From: Microbacterium croceum | Lineage (GTDB): Bacteria; Actinomycetota; Actinomycetes; Actinomycetales; Microbacteriaceae | Direction: 5' to 3' | Assembly: GCF_023091245.1 (NCBI RefSeq) | Contig: NZ_JAHWXN010000001.1 | Location: 1-64,000 of the forward strand | DNA length: 64,000 bases | Part shown: positions 26,608-35,841 of the stretch, piece after piece | Layout: the number at the start of each line of letters is the position of its first letter | Position numbering within the stretch: position 1 is the first letter of the stretch | Program-made: the position numbers and the translations under genes | Notes under the pieces: generated by a model | What the model was told of the DNA's origin: nothing | What the model saw: only the letters and a program-made list of their open reading frames with translations | Database searches by the model: none

Positions 26608-27782
26608 CCGCCGCGCAGCACAGCGCCCGCGCGCTCTTCGCAGCCCTGACGGGACACGAGCCGGACGGACTCTGGTCGGCCCCCGGCCGCGTCAACCTGA
26701 TCGGCGAGCACACCGACTACAACGAGGGCTTCGTGCTGCCGTTCGCGATCCCGCACCGCACGGTCGCGGCGGTCGGCACGCGCGACGACGGCCGCATCCG
26801 CGTGGCATCGACCTTCGCGGATGACGTGGTCGAGGTCGCGCTCGACGAGCTGACCGCGCTGTTCCCGACCACCACGGGCTCCGCGCCTGCGGTCCCCGAG
26901 TGGGCCGCCTACCCGCTCGGGGTCGCGTGGGCGCTGCAGCTGGCAGGAGCCGCGGGTCGCGGTGTCGACATCGCGATCGCCTCGGACGTGCCTGTCGGCG
27001 CCGGACTCTCCTCGTCGGCCGCGATCGAGGGGGCGACGGCATCCGCTCTCAACGACCTCTGGAACGCCGGACTCGACAAGGTGGCGCTCGCCCGCATCGG
27101 ACGCCGCGCCGAGAACGAGGCCGTCGGAGCGCCGACCGGGATCATGGACCAGATGGCGTCGATGCTGGGCGAGCCGGACGAGGCGATCTTCCTCGACTGC
27201 CGCTCGCTGGAAGCGCAGACCGTGCCGGTCGGCGCCGCGGCATCCGGCCTGGCGATCCTCGTGATGGACACGCGGGTGAAGCACGCGCATTCCACGGGAG
27301 GCTACGGCGAGCGCCGGGCGTCGTGCGAGAAGGGAGCGGCGATCATGGGCGTGAAGAGCCTGCGGGATGTGTCGGTGACCGACCTCCCCCGCGCCGAAGA
27401 GCTCATGGACGATGTCACGTTCCGCCGCGTGCGGCACATCGTGACCGAGAACCAGCGCGTGCTCGACACTGTGGGGGTGCTGCGCGAGCAGGGCGCGCGG
27501 GCGATCGGCGAGCTGCTCGTCGCCTCGCACGCCTCGATGCGCGACGACTTCGAGATCTCGGTACCCGAGCTCGACACCGCTGTCGAGGCCGCCCTGGCCG
27601 CGGGTGCCATCGGCGCCCGGATGACCGGCGGGGGCTTCGGCGGCGCCGCGATCGCCCTCGTCGAGCAGGGCGCGGTGGAGGCGGTGTCGACCGCCGTGGA
27701 CGCGGCCTTCGCCGACGCCGGATTCAGTGCCCCGCACCTGTTCACGGTCGTCCCGTCGGCGGGCGCGCACCGCGACGCCTGA
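26604..27782 (+). CDS. galK: Galactokinase
   Basis: A 392-residue GHMP kinase that phosphorylates galactose at C1. The galactokinase signature GRVNLIGEHTDYNEG is at about 28-42, the GHMP ATP loop VPVGAGLSSSAAIEG is near 132-146, and the C-terminal motif GARMTGGGFGG is present. Translation is probably coupled to galT through the ATGA overlap. Confidence 0.96.
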   Translation: MTAAQHSARALFAALTGHEPDGLWSAPGRVNLIGEHTDYNEGFVLPFAIPHRTVAAVGTRDDGRIRVASTFADDVVEVALDELTALFPTTTGSAPAVPEWAAYPLGVAWALQLAGAAGRGVDIAIASDVPVGAGLSSSAAIEGATASALNDLWNAGLDKVALARIGRRAENEAVGAPTGIMDQMASMLGEPDEAIFLDCRSLEAQTVPVGAAASGLAILVMDTRVKHAHSTGGYGERRASCEKGAAIMGVKSLRDVSVTDLPRAEELMDDVTFRRVRHIVTENQRVLDTVGVLREQGARAIGELLVASHASMRDDFEISVPELDTAVEAALAAGAIGARMTGGGFGGAAIALVEQGAVEAVSTAVDAAFADAGFSAPHLFTVVPSAGAHRDA

Positions 27783-27831
27783 GAGAATGACAGACGGAGT
27801 CGCCCCTCGGGTGCGACAGGAGAGGAACGCA

Positions 27832-28809
27832 ATGTCCTGGATCGTCACCGGCGGCGCCGGCTACATCGGTGCGCACGTGGTGCGCGCTCTCGCAGATGCC
27901 GGGCTGACCCCGGTCGTGCTCGACGACCTCTCCAGCGGGGTGGCGTCGTTCGTGCCGGAGGGCGTGGCGTTCGTGCAGGGCAGCATCCTGGATCGCGCGC
28001 TCGTCGAGAAGACGCTGCGCGACCATGATGCGGAGGGCGTGATCCATGTCGCCGGCTACAAGTACGCCGGGGTCTCGGTGCAGCGTCCACTGCACACCTA
28101 TGCGCAGAACGTCGAAGGCACCCGCGTGATCCTCGAGGCCATGCAGGCCGCGGGCGTCGCGAACATCGTGTTCTCGTCATCCGCCGCCGTGTTCGGCACC
28201 CCGGATGTCGCGCTCGTGGTGGAGGACACCGCGAAGAAGCCCGCCAGCCCCTACGGCGAGTCCAAGCTGATCGGCGAGTGGCTGCTGCGCGACCAGGCGA
28301 TCGCGACCGCCGACTCTGAGACGCCACTGCGCCACACCTCGCTGCGCTACTTCAACGTGGTCGGCTCCGCGGATCCGACGGTGTACGACGTCAGCCCGCA
28401 CAACCTGTTCCCCATCGTGTTCGAGGCGCTGATCGCGGGCAGCACCCCGAAGATCTTCGGCGACGACTACGCGACCGAGGATGGGACGAACGTGCGCGAC
28501 TACGTGCACGTCGGCGACATCGCCGCGGCCCACGTCGCCGCCGCGAAGCGCCTGTCGTCCGGTGAGGCCATCGAGCCCGCGTACAACCTCGGCTCCGGTG
28601 ACGGCCTGAGTGTGAAGCAGATCATGGATGCCGTCGCCCGCGTGACCGGCATCGACTTCACGCCCGAGATCGGCCCGCGCCGCCCCGGCGACCCCGACCG
28701 GATCGTGGCCACCGGAGAGCTCGCCGCCCGTGACCTCGACTGGACCATGCGGTACACGGTCGACGAGATGGTGCGCACGGGCTGGGAGGCCCGCCGCAAC
28801 GCCGGCTGA
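27832..28809 (+). CDS. galE: UDP-glucose 4-epimerase
   Basis: A 325-residue extended short-chain dehydrogenase. The NAD loop GGAGYIG is at 7-13, catalytic Ser is in FSSSAAVFG (114-122), and Tyr141-x3-Lys145 in SPYGESK. It completes the Leloir pathway by regenerating UDP-glucose. ATG 27832 has AGGAGAGG upstream. It lies 49 bp after galK in the same orientation. Confidence 0.95.
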   Translation: MSWIVTGGAGYIGAHVVRALADAGLTPVVLDDLSSGVASFVPEGVAFVQGSILDRALVEKTLRDHDAEGVIHVAGYKYAGVSVQRPLHTYAQNVEGTRVILEAMQAAGVANIVFSSSAAVFGTPDVALVVEDTAKKPASPYGESKLIGEWLLRDQAIATADSETPLRHTSLRYFNVVGSADPTVYDVSPHNLFPIVFEALIAGSTPKIFGDDYATEDGTNVRDYVHVGDIAAAHVAAAKRLSSGEAIEPAYNLGSGDGLSVKQIMDAVARVTGIDFTPEIGPRRPGDPDRIVATGELAARDLDWTMRYTVDEMVRTGWEARRNAG

Positions 28810-28812
28810 GCC

Positions 28813-30138
28813 TCAGAGATCGCGACGGCGGATCGGGTAGAGCCAGAAGCAGAGCCACGCCAGCGCGGTGAACAGCAGCGGGATCACGGCGAGCATGAGC
28901 CGGATGCCGCCGTCGACGGTAGCGGGCTGCGCATCCTCCAGCGCGGCGTCGAAACCGGATGACGTGAGCACCACCGCCGCGACGATCGCCTGCAGCACGA
29001 CCGAGCCGCGCACCACGAAGCCGTTCACGCCGAAGTAGGCGCCCTCGCGGCGGTGGCCGGTGCGCCCGGCATCCTCGTCGATGATCTGCGCGAGCACCAC
29101 CTCGAGCAGCTGCAGCAGACCGCCGACACCGACACCCACCGCGACGCCCACCAGCGCCGCGCCGAGGACGCTCGTCGGCACCAGGTAGCCGAGCACGGCG
29201 ATGCCGAACACCGCCACGCTCCACAGCAGGGCGGTGCGCGGGTTCGTGCGGCGCACGATCGCGCTCCACAGCACGATCGAGGGGATCGCGGTGACGAAGA
29301 TCGCGCCGAGCAGCAGACTGCTCTCCCCGTCTGGGGCGCGCAGCGAGTAGCGCACGTAGAACGGCACGGCGGCGAGGATGATCGCGATCGACGTCTGCAC
29401 GAACAGCGACCCGAGCACGTAGGGCACGAACGCCCTGTTCGCGAACGTGTACGTCAGCTGGTCGCGGAAGCGCATCGCCTCGGACGCCGCCTCCGGCACG
29501 CGGCGTTCGACCATGCCCCCGAGGAACGACCAGACCAGCAGCACCAGGCACACCGCACCCAGCACGAGCGCCATGCCCGGCCAGCCGATCGAGTCGTACA
29601 GCAGCGGCGCCCCCGCGGTGCCGAGCACCATGCCGAGGATCGCGAAGATCTGCCGGGGCACATTGCCCCGCGCCCGCTCGGCCGTGGTGCGGAAGATCTC
29701 GGGGAACAGCGCGGAGATGTTGAGCACCACGACCACGAACGCGATGTCATAGACCGCGACCACGATCAGGAACCAGGCGATCAGCCCACCGGTCGGCAGC
29801 TCCGGCGGCATCCAGACCAGCACGAATCCGACGACCAGCGGCACGATGCCGAAGCCGATCCACGGGATGCGCCGACCCCACGGGGTGCGGATGCGGTCCG
29901 ACAGTGCGCCGATCACCGGGTTCAGGAGCGCGTTGAGGATGCCGTGGGCGATCAGCGCGGCCGCCACCCATGCGGCGGGCACGGCGAGGTGCGAGACGTA
30001 GAAGTAGACCGCGAACGCCGAGAACGTCTGCGCCATGAGCTGGGTGGGGAACCCGGAGAGACCGAAGGCGGTCGACTGCGCCCTGGTCGGCGCCGCGTCG
30101 AGTCGGCGGTCGCGCAGGTGCGTGAGGAGCGAGGTCAT
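28813..30138 (-). CDS. MFS transporter, GPH (sugar:cation symporter)-like
   Basis: A 441-residue protein with about 12 membrane helices. The loop NPVIGALSDRIRTPWGRRIPWI (about 73-94) resembles the GPH and SLC45-like symporters that carry glycosides. The ATG overlaps the ChbG stop (ATGA), so it belongs to the operon running from the ROK gene. It is convergent with galE, three bases apart. The substrate is not readable; the deacetylase partner suggests an N-acetylated sugar or oligosaccharide. Confidence 0.82.
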   Translation of the reverse strand: MTSLLTHLRDRRLDAAPTRAQSTAFGLSGFPTQLMAQTFSAFAVYFYVSHLAVPAAWVAAALIAHGILNALLNPVIGALSDRIRTPWGRRIPWIGFGIVPLVVGFVLVWMPPELPTGGLIAWFLIVVAVYDIAFVVVVLNISALFPEIFRTTAERARGNVPRQIFAILGMVLGTAGAPLLYDSIGWPGMALVLGAVCLVLLVWSFLGGMVERRVPEAASEAMRFRDQLTYTFANRAFVPYVLGSLFVQTSIAIILAAVPFYVRYSLRAPDGESSLLLGAIFVTAIPSIVLWSAIVRRTNPRTALLWSVAVFGIAVLGYLVPTSVLGAALVGVAVGVGVGGLLQLLEVVLAQIIDEDAGRTGHRREGAYFGVNGFVVRGSVVLQAIVAAVVLTSSGFDAALEDAQPATVDGGIRLMLAVIPLLFTALAWLCFWLYPIRRRDL

Positions 30139-31046
30139 CGCGTGCCCCGCTGCAGATCGCGCAGCGCACGCCAGCCGATGCGCACGAGGCCCTCATCGGC
30201 GATCGTCTGCACCACGACCGGGTCGGAGAGCAGGCGCAGCTCGTAGCCGCGCTTGACGGCGGCGAAGTCGACCGCGGACCGCAGCTCCTCGGTATCGGTC
30301 ATCGGATGCAGGTAGATCTCGGTGACACCGGCGGGGACGGCTCGCAGCAGCGCGACGAAGCCGTCTCGCACCTGCTCGTAGGTCTCGGCGGCGTCCGTGC
30401 CCTCGCCGACCAGCTCGAAGGGGTGCGACCAGAGCCGGTCGATGATCTCGACCCCGAGCGCGTCAGCCGCGCCGGTCGCCCTGGCGAGGGTGTCGGCGCT
30501 GACGCCGTCCATGCTGCGTGGCAGGCGGAACGGCAGCCCGTGCTGCGCGGCCAGCGCGAAGACCTCGCCGAGGAAGTCACGGCCGGTCGCGAGTCCATAC
30601 ACGGAACCCATGTGGTTGTCGAGGTGGGTGACATCGACCCCGGCGTCGAGGGCGGCCTGCAGCTGCGCCGCGAGCTCGGCGACGACGTCGTCGGTCGCGG
30701 CGTGCTGCTCGACCGAGGCGACATCGACCGGGAAGAAGCCGTCGGCGTCGACCAGCGTGGTCGTGGTGCCGGTGAGCGGACGCCACCGGTAGCGGGACCA
30801 CTCGCTCGTCAGCACCAGGTGCACGCCGACGTCGAGGTCACGGCGCGCGGCGGCGAACGACAGCGCCTCCGGCGCCCACGAGCACGGGACCATCAGCGTC
30901 GTGGAGTCGATGCGTCCGGCATCCAGCAGCTCGACGATCGCGGTGTTCGCCGCATGGCACATGCCGAAGTCGTCGGCGTTGAGGATGATCGCCCTGGCCC
31001 CGGGAGCGAGCCCGAGGCGTTCGGCGAGATCGGAGGGAGCAGTCAT
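30135..31046 (-). CDS. ChbG/YdjC-family carbohydrate deacetylase
   Basis: A 303-residue protein with the YdjC fold landmarks. ILNADDFGMC (about 21-30) has the catalytic and metal-binding aspartates, VGVHLVLTSEW holds a metal histidine, and THLDNHMGSVYG holds the second HxxxH-like metal site. Relatives deacetylate chitobiose or similar acetylated oligosaccharides in the cytosol. It lies between a ROK regulator and a GPH-like transporter in one operon, which suggests uptake and deacetylation of an acetylated sugar. Confidence 0.85.
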   Translation of the reverse strand: MTAPSDLAERLGLAPGARAIILNADDFGMCHAANTAIVELLDAGRIDSTTLMVPCSWAPEALSFAAARRDLDVGVHLVLTSEWSRYRWRPLTGTTTTLVDADGFFPVDVASVEQHAATDDVVAELAAQLQAALDAGVDVTHLDNHMGSVYGLATGRDFLGEVFALAAQHGLPFRLPRSMDGVSADTLARATGAADALGVEIIDRLWSHPFELVGEGTDAAETYEQVRDGFVALLRAVPAGVTEIYLHPMTDTEELRSAVDFAAVKRGYELRLLSDPVVVQTIADEGLVRIGWRALRDLQRGTR

Positions 31047-31067
31047 CGTCGACTCCTATCGGGTGGG

Positions 31068-32210
31068 TCAGCGTCCGGTCTTGTCGGGTGGGGTCAGGAT
31101 ACGGGTGAACAGCGCGGCGCGAAGAGCGGATGCGGCCTCCCCTGTCGCGCCGATCAGCGGGGCTTCGACGCCGAACGACGACACCCGGAAACCCACGGAC
31201 AACAGCGGCGCGTACTCATCGGCGATCCGGGCGACCGCCCCGGCGAGCACAGGGTGCGCGGCGCTGCCGCTCAGGATGAACGCCTCGGGGTCGAGCACGA
31301 GCGTCATGGTGCCGGCGATCAGCACCAGGCGTCTGGCGACCTCGGTGACCAGCTGCAGCGCGGCATCGTCACCGTCGGCCGCGGCTTCGAGGTGCGCGCC
31401 GAGCAGCGCGTCGGGGTCGAGATCGTACGCGCGGGCGAGGTCGCTGACCACGGCGTCGTTCACGACCGGAGCACCGATCGGCAACGGGCTCTGCGGCAGG
31501 TACATGATCTCGCCGGCGATGCCGGAGGCGCCGCGGTGCAGCGCGCCGTCGATCACGATCCCCGCACCGAGGCCGTCGTCGACCAGGAGCAGCAGTGCGA
31601 AGCTGGACAGATCGGCGACCGCACCGACGGAGAGCTCGGCGAGAGCGGCCAGGTTGACGTCGTTCTCGATGCGCACCTCGCACCCGAGCGCGGCGGCGAG
31701 CGCCGAGCGGAATGCGCCGCCGTCCGGACCCTCGTCGTTGCGGATACTGCCGTCGGCGGTGACGATGCCCGGGACGCCCACGACCGCCGCGTGCACCGGC
31801 CCATTCACCACGCGGCGCCCCCGATCGACCAGGCGGGCGATGTGCGTGACGCGATCGTCGACGCGGGGGAAGTCCTCGTGCAGTTCGGCGCGCACCGCGC
31901 CGGTCGGGTCGACGAGCACGACGTGTGCCGCATGGTGGTCGGCGTGGATCGCGGCGGCGAACCCGAGATGCGGGTGCAGCGCGACCCGACTGGCCGCGGG
32001 ACCGCGGGTGTCACGGTCGACGCCAGCCGGAGCGACGGCCCCTGCGCCCTCGAGCATGCGGAGCACCTGCGTGACGGCGGTGCGAGACAGCCCGGTCGCG
32101 GCCATCAGCTCGGCACGGGTGCGCGGGCCGGTGCGCGCGAGCGCTTCGAGAATCGCGCGGCCGTTGAGTGCGCGGAGCAGGGTCTGGGGCCCTGCGAGTG
32201 GCCTGGTCAT
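31068..32210 (-). CDS. ROK-family transcriptional regulator lacking the zinc motif
   Basis: A 380-residue protein. The N-terminal winged helix (TRAELMAATGLSRTAVTQVLRML, about 32-54) is followed by a ROK/actin-like sugar-binding fold (VGVPGIV, and GLGAGIVIDGALHRGASGIAGE). The usual zinc-binding CxCGxxGC segment after GE is missing: the chain runs GEIMYLPQSPLPIGAP with no cysteines. It is probably the local repressor of chbG and the transporter; loss of the zinc site is seen in some ROK proteins but is unusual in repressors. Confidence 0.85.
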   Translation of the reverse strand: MTRPLAGPQTLLRALNGRAILEALARTGPRTRAELMAATGLSRTAVTQVLRMLEGAGAVAPAGVDRDTRGPAASRVALHPHLGFAAAIHADHHAAHVVLVDPTGAVRAELHEDFPRVDDRVTHIARLVDRGRRVVNGPVHAAVVGVPGIVTADGSIRNDEGPDGGAFRSALAAALGCEVRIENDVNLAALAELSVGAVADLSSFALLLLVDDGLGAGIVIDGALHRGASGIAGEIMYLPQSPLPIGAPVVNDAVVSDLARAYDLDPDALLGAHLEAAADGDDAALQLVTEVARRLVLIAGTMTLVLDPEAFILSGSAAHPVLAGAVARIADEYAPLLSVGFRVSSFGVEAPLIGATGEAASALRAALFTRILTPPDKTGR

Positions 32211-32306
32211 GGCGATCCCCCCAAGTCAGCTCCGCCCAGCCTCCCACATCGCGCCGCGTCCCCGGGCCGCCGCCCGGAAACATGACGCGCGGGGCGCCCG
32301 GTCGAG

Positions 32307-32390
32307 CGCCGAGTGCACGGCATCCGCCCGCGTGCACGACCTCTCCGCGCAAGTTTCCCGTGCACTCGGCGACAACCCGTGCACTCGGCG
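32307..32390. repeat. Four-arm palindromic repeat, TGCACGACCT/GTGCACTCGGC type, copy 2
   Basis: Forward arms GCCGAGTGCACGGC and CGTGCACGACCT, then two inverted arms CCCGTGCACTCGGCG. Related to 19954-20040 in sequence, length and layout. It lies in the gap between the aldehyde dehydrogenase 3' end and the ROK gene 5' end. Confidence 0.7.
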
Positions 32391-32407
32391 GGCGCGGGCG
32401 GGGGAGC

Positions 32408-33841
32408 TCAGTCCAGCGCGGACATGACGTGCTTGATGCGCGTGTAGTCGTCGAAGCCGTACTGCGAGAGGTCCTTGCCGTAGCCGGAGTGCTTGAATCC
32501 GCCGTGGGGCATGTCCGACACGAACGGGATGTGGGTGTTGATCCACACGCACCCGAAGTCCAGGTCGCGTGAGAACCGCATCGCACGCGCGTGATCCGTC
32601 GTCCACACCGATGCGGCCAGCGCGTACGGCACGTCGTTCGCCATCGCCAGCGCCTCCGCATCCTCGGAGAACGACTGCACGGTCAGCACCGGCCCGAAGA
32701 TCTCGCCCTGCACGGCCTCGTCGTCCTGGTGCAGACCCGACACGATCGTGGCCTCCCAGAAGTAGCCGCGGTCGCCCTGGCGTGCACCGCCGGTCTCGAT
32801 CTTCGCGTGCGCGGGGAGTCGTTCGACGAACCCCGCCACCTGGGCGAGCTGTGCCGCGCTGCTGAGCGGGCCGTACAGCACGCCCTCCTCGTGCGGTCCG
32901 CCGGTGCGGGCGTGCGTGCGGGCGCGAGCGACCAGCGCCGCGACCAGTTCGTCGTGGATCGAAGCGTGCACGAGCACACGCGTCGCGGCGGTGCAGTCCT
33001 GGCCTGCGTTGAAGAACGCGCCGGTGACGATGCCCTCGACCGCTTTCTCGATCGACGCATCCGGGAACACGATCGCCGGGGCCTTACCGCCCAGCTCGAG
33101 GTGAACGCGCTTGACGTCGTTCGCGGCCGAGCGGGCCACGGCCATACCCGCGCGCACCGATCCGGTGATCGCGACCATCTGCGGCGTCGGATGCTCGACC
33201 AGAGCCACACCGGTGTCACGGTCGCCGAGCACGACGTTCAGGGTTCCCGCCGGGGTGTGCGCCGCGACGATCTCGGCCAGCAGCAGCGTGGTGAGCGGCG
33301 TCGACTCGGCCGGCTTCAGCACGACGGTGTTGCCCGCGGCGAGCGCGGGGCCGATCTTCCACACCGCCATGTTGAGCGGGTAGTTCCAGGGGGTGACCTG
33401 ACCGATCACGCCGATCGGCTCCCGGCGCACGAAGGAGGTGTGCCCGGCGAGGTACTCCCCCGCGGCGCGGCCCTCGAGGCTGCGGGCGGCGCCGGCGAAG
33501 AAGCGCAGCTGGTCGACGGACTGCATGATCTCGTCGGCGACGAGCGTGGCGCGCGGCTTGCCGGTGTCGCGCGACTCCAGGTCGGCGAACTTCTCGGCGC
33601 GGGCGAGCATGTCGTCGGCGATGCGGAACAGCGCCAGCTGCCGGTCGGCGGGCGTGGTGTCGCGCCAGAGCGGGAAGGCAGCGGATGCCGCGGCGTAGGC
33701 GTCGTCGACGTCGCTGCCGTCCGACACGGGGAGCGCGCCGTACTCCTCCTCGGTCGCCGGATCGATGAGCGGCAGACTGCCCGCTCCACGCACGGGAACG
33801 TAGCGACCGCCGATGAAGTTCTGCAACGTCTCTGAAGGCAT
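32408..33841 (-). CDS. Aldehyde dehydrogenase, gamma-aminobutyraldehyde type
   Basis: A 477-residue NAD(P)-dependent aldehyde dehydrogenase. VTPWNYPLNMAVWKIGPALA and LELGGKAP (Glu general base) are present, and the catalytic Cys lies in FNAGQDCTAATR, a form of the motif typical of aminobutyraldehyde dehydrogenases (PatD/Prr). It would oxidise 4-aminobutanal from putrescine to GABA. Start ATG 33841 (MPSETLQNFIGG). Divergent from the Lrp/AsnC gene, which is followed by an amine-oxidase-like flavoenzyme. Confidence 0.85.
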   Translation of the reverse strand: MPSETLQNFIGGRYVPVRGAGSLPLIDPATEEEYGALPVSDGSDVDDAYAAASAAFPLWRDTTPADRQLALFRIADDMLARAEKFADLESRDTGKPRATLVADEIMQSVDQLRFFAGAARSLEGRAAGEYLAGHTSFVRREPIGVIGQVTPWNYPLNMAVWKIGPALAAGNTVVLKPAESTPLTTLLLAEIVAAHTPAGTLNVVLGDRDTGVALVEHPTPQMVAITGSVRAGMAVARSAANDVKRVHLELGGKAPAIVFPDASIEKAVEGIVTGAFFNAGQDCTAATRVLVHASIHDELVAALVARARTHARTGGPHEEGVLYGPLSSAAQLAQVAGFVERLPAHAKIETGGARQGDRGYFWEATIVSGLHQDDEAVQGEIFGPVLTVQSFSEDAEALAMANDVPYALAASVWTTDHARAMRFSRDLDFGCVWINTHIPFVSDMPHGGFKHSGYGKDLSQYGFDDYTRIKHVMSALD

Positions 33842-33905
33842 GTCCACATGGTAGCGAGGAGTGTGCGAAATCTGAAGCACTTTCCTGACGAAACAACTGA
33901 ATCGG

Positions 33906-33934
33906 TTGCCAGAGCATGTTCAACCTGTCAATAT
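33906..33934 (+). promoter_or_regulatory. Possible leaderless promoter of the Lrp/AsnC gene
   Basis: TTGCCA (33906-33911), 17-bp spacer, CAATAT (33929-33934), then ATG 33941 six bases later and no ribosome-binding site. The geometry matches the galT promoter. The -10 is a weak match. Confidence 0.4.
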
Positions 33935-33940
33935 CGACAC

Positions 33941-34408
33941 ATGAGCACCACGCCGAAGCAGCCTGCCCTGGACGACATCTCCAAGCGGATCGTCGAACTC
34001 CTCCAGGAGGACGGCCGTCGGCCCTATGCCGAGATCGGTCGCGAGGTCGGGCTCAGCGAGGCAGCGGCCCGCCAGCGCGTCCAGCGGATGACCGAGGCGG
34101 GCATCATCCAGATCGTCGCCGTGACCGATCCGATGCAGCTCGGCTTCCACCGCATGTCGATGATCGGCATCCGCGTCACGGGCGATCCGCGCACGATCGC
34201 CGAGGAGCTCACGAAGATCCCCGAGCTCGCGTACGTCGTCGTCACCCTCGGCACGTTCGACATCCTCGTCGAGGCCGTGTGCGAGGACGACGAGCACCTG
34301 CTCGACCTCATCGCGACCCGCATCCGCACCATCGACGGCATCGCGCAGACCGAGAGCCTGCTCTATGCGGGCCTGTACAAAGACCTCTACAACTGGGGTA
34401 CGCGCTGA
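33941..34408 (+). CDS. Lrp/AsnC-family regulator
   Basis: A 155-residue protein with an N-terminal AsnC-type helix-turn-helix (RRPYAEIGREVGLSEAAARQRVQRM, about 26-50) and a C-terminal RAM ligand domain (about 65-145; YVVVTLGTFDILVEAVCEDDE). It sits between divergent polyamine/GABA-type genes, so it likely responds to an amino acid or polyamine intermediate and controls both sides. The start was chosen at ATG 33941, where family similarity begins. Confidence 0.88.
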   Translation: MSTTPKQPALDDISKRIVELLQEDGRRPYAEIGREVGLSEAAARQRVQRMTEAGIIQIVAVTDPMQLGFHRMSMIGIRVTGDPRTIAEELTKIPELAYVVVTLGTFDILVEAVCEDDEHLLDLIATRIRTIDGIAQTESLLYAGLYKDLYNWGTR

Positions 34409-34437
34409 AGCGCGCCCCGTCATCCAACGGAGTGATC

Positions 34438-35841
34438 ATGGGAACCACCGTCTTCGAGCGTCAGCAGCCGCCGCAGTCCGTCATCGACGACTCCCTGCGG
34501 TCCACGGCCTTCGGGGTGTTCTGGCTCGATGACGTCGAGCGACCGGTGCATCCGCCGTTGTCCGGCTCCGTGCACGCCGACCTCGCGATCGTCGGCGGCG
34601 GTTACACGGGACTGTGGACCGCGATCCGCGCCAAGGAGCGCGACCCCGAGCGCCGGGTCGTGCTGCTCGAGGCATCCCGCGTGGCCTGGGCCGCATCCGG
34701 CCGCAACGGCGGGTTCTGCGAGGCCAGCCTCACCCACGGCCACGAGAACGGCGTGAATCGCTGGCCCGACGAGATCGACCGGCTCGAGGAGCTGGGCCTG
34801 GCGAACCTCGACGGCATCGCGCAGACCGTCGCGCGCTACGGCATGGACACCGACTTCGAGCGCACCGGCCAGCTGGCGGTCGCCGTGGAGCCGCACCAGG
34901 TCGAATGGCTCCGCGGCGAAGACGACTTCCTCGACGAGGATGCGGTGCAGGCCGAGGTGCACTCGGAGACGTTCCTCGCCGGCTCCTGGGACCGCGAGGG
35001 CTGCGCGATGGTACATCCGGCCAAGCTGGGACTGGAGCTCGCACGCGTCGCGTCCGAGCTGGGCGTCGAGATCCACGAGCGCACCCTGGTGCGCGGCATC
35101 GAGGGCGACGGCTCCTCGGCGCTCACGCTGGTGACCGACGGCGGACGCGTGACAGCGGATGCCGTGGCGCTGGGTACCAACGTCTTCCCGTCGTTGCTCA
35201 AACGCAACCGCCTGATGACCGTTCCGGTGTACGACTACGTGCTGATGACCGAGCCGCTCTCGGACGCACAGCTCGCGTCGATCGGATGGTCGCACCGCCA
35301 GGGTCTCGCCGACAGCGCGAACCAGTTCCACTATTACCGGCTCACCGCCGACAACCGCATCCTGTTCGGCGGCTACGACGCGATCTACCACTACGGCGGC
35401 AAGGTGCGCCCGGAGTACGAGGACCGCATGGAGAGCCACCGGCGCCTGGCCTCGCACTTCTTCACGACGTTCCCGCAGCTCGCGGGGCTCACGTTCACGC
35501 ACCGGTGGGCCGGGGCGATCGACTCGTCCAGCCGGTTCTGCGCCTTCTTCGGCACCGCCCGCAAGGGCCGCGTCGCCTACGCGACCGGGTTCACCGGGCT
35601 CGGCGTCGGCGCCGCGCGGTTCGCCGCCGACGTCATGCTCGACAAGCTCGCGGGCGAGGAGACCGAGCGCACGACGCTGAAGATGGTGCGTGAGAGGCCG
35701 GTGCCGTTCCCGCCCGAGCCTGCCGCCGCGATCGGCATCAACCTGGTGCGGGCAGCCATGAATCAGGCCGACCACCGCGAGGGCAAGCGCAACCTGTTCC
35801 TCAAGACGCTCGACGCGCTCGGGATGGGCTTCGACTCGTGA
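34438..35841 (+). CDS. FAD-dependent amine oxidoreductase (DadA/PuuB-like)
   Basis: A 467-residue flavoenzyme with the Rossmann FAD loop LAIVGGGYTGLWTAIRAKE (about 43-61) and the RNGGFCEAS segment typical of gamma-glutamylputrescine oxidase-like and DAO-type enzymes. The C-terminal GVAYATGFTGLGVG-like stretch closes the FAD site. It lies 29 bp after the Lrp gene, preceded by GGAG, and overlaps the cupin gene. Together with the aldehyde dehydrogenase it suggests oxidation of putrescine or a related amine. Confidence 0.85.
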   Translation: MGTTVFERQQPPQSVIDDSLRSTAFGVFWLDDVERPVHPPLSGSVHADLAIVGGGYTGLWTAIRAKERDPERRVVLLEASRVAWAASGRNGGFCEASLTHGHENGVNRWPDEIDRLEELGLANLDGIAQTVARYGMDTDFERTGQLAVAVEPHQVEWLRGEDDFLDEDAVQAEVHSETFLAGSWDREGCAMVHPAKLGLELARVASELGVEIHERTLVRGIEGDGSSALTLVTDGGRVTADAVALGTNVFPSLLKRNRLMTVPVYDYVLMTEPLSDAQLASIGWSHRQGLADSANQFHYYRLTADNRILFGGYDAIYHYGGKVRPEYEDRMESHRRLASHFFTTFPQLAGLTFTHRWAGAIDSSSRFCAFFGTARKGRVAYATGFTGLGVGAARFAADVMLDKLAGEETERTTLKMVRERPVPFPPEPAAAIGINLVRAAMNQADHREGKRNLFLKTLDALGMGFDS

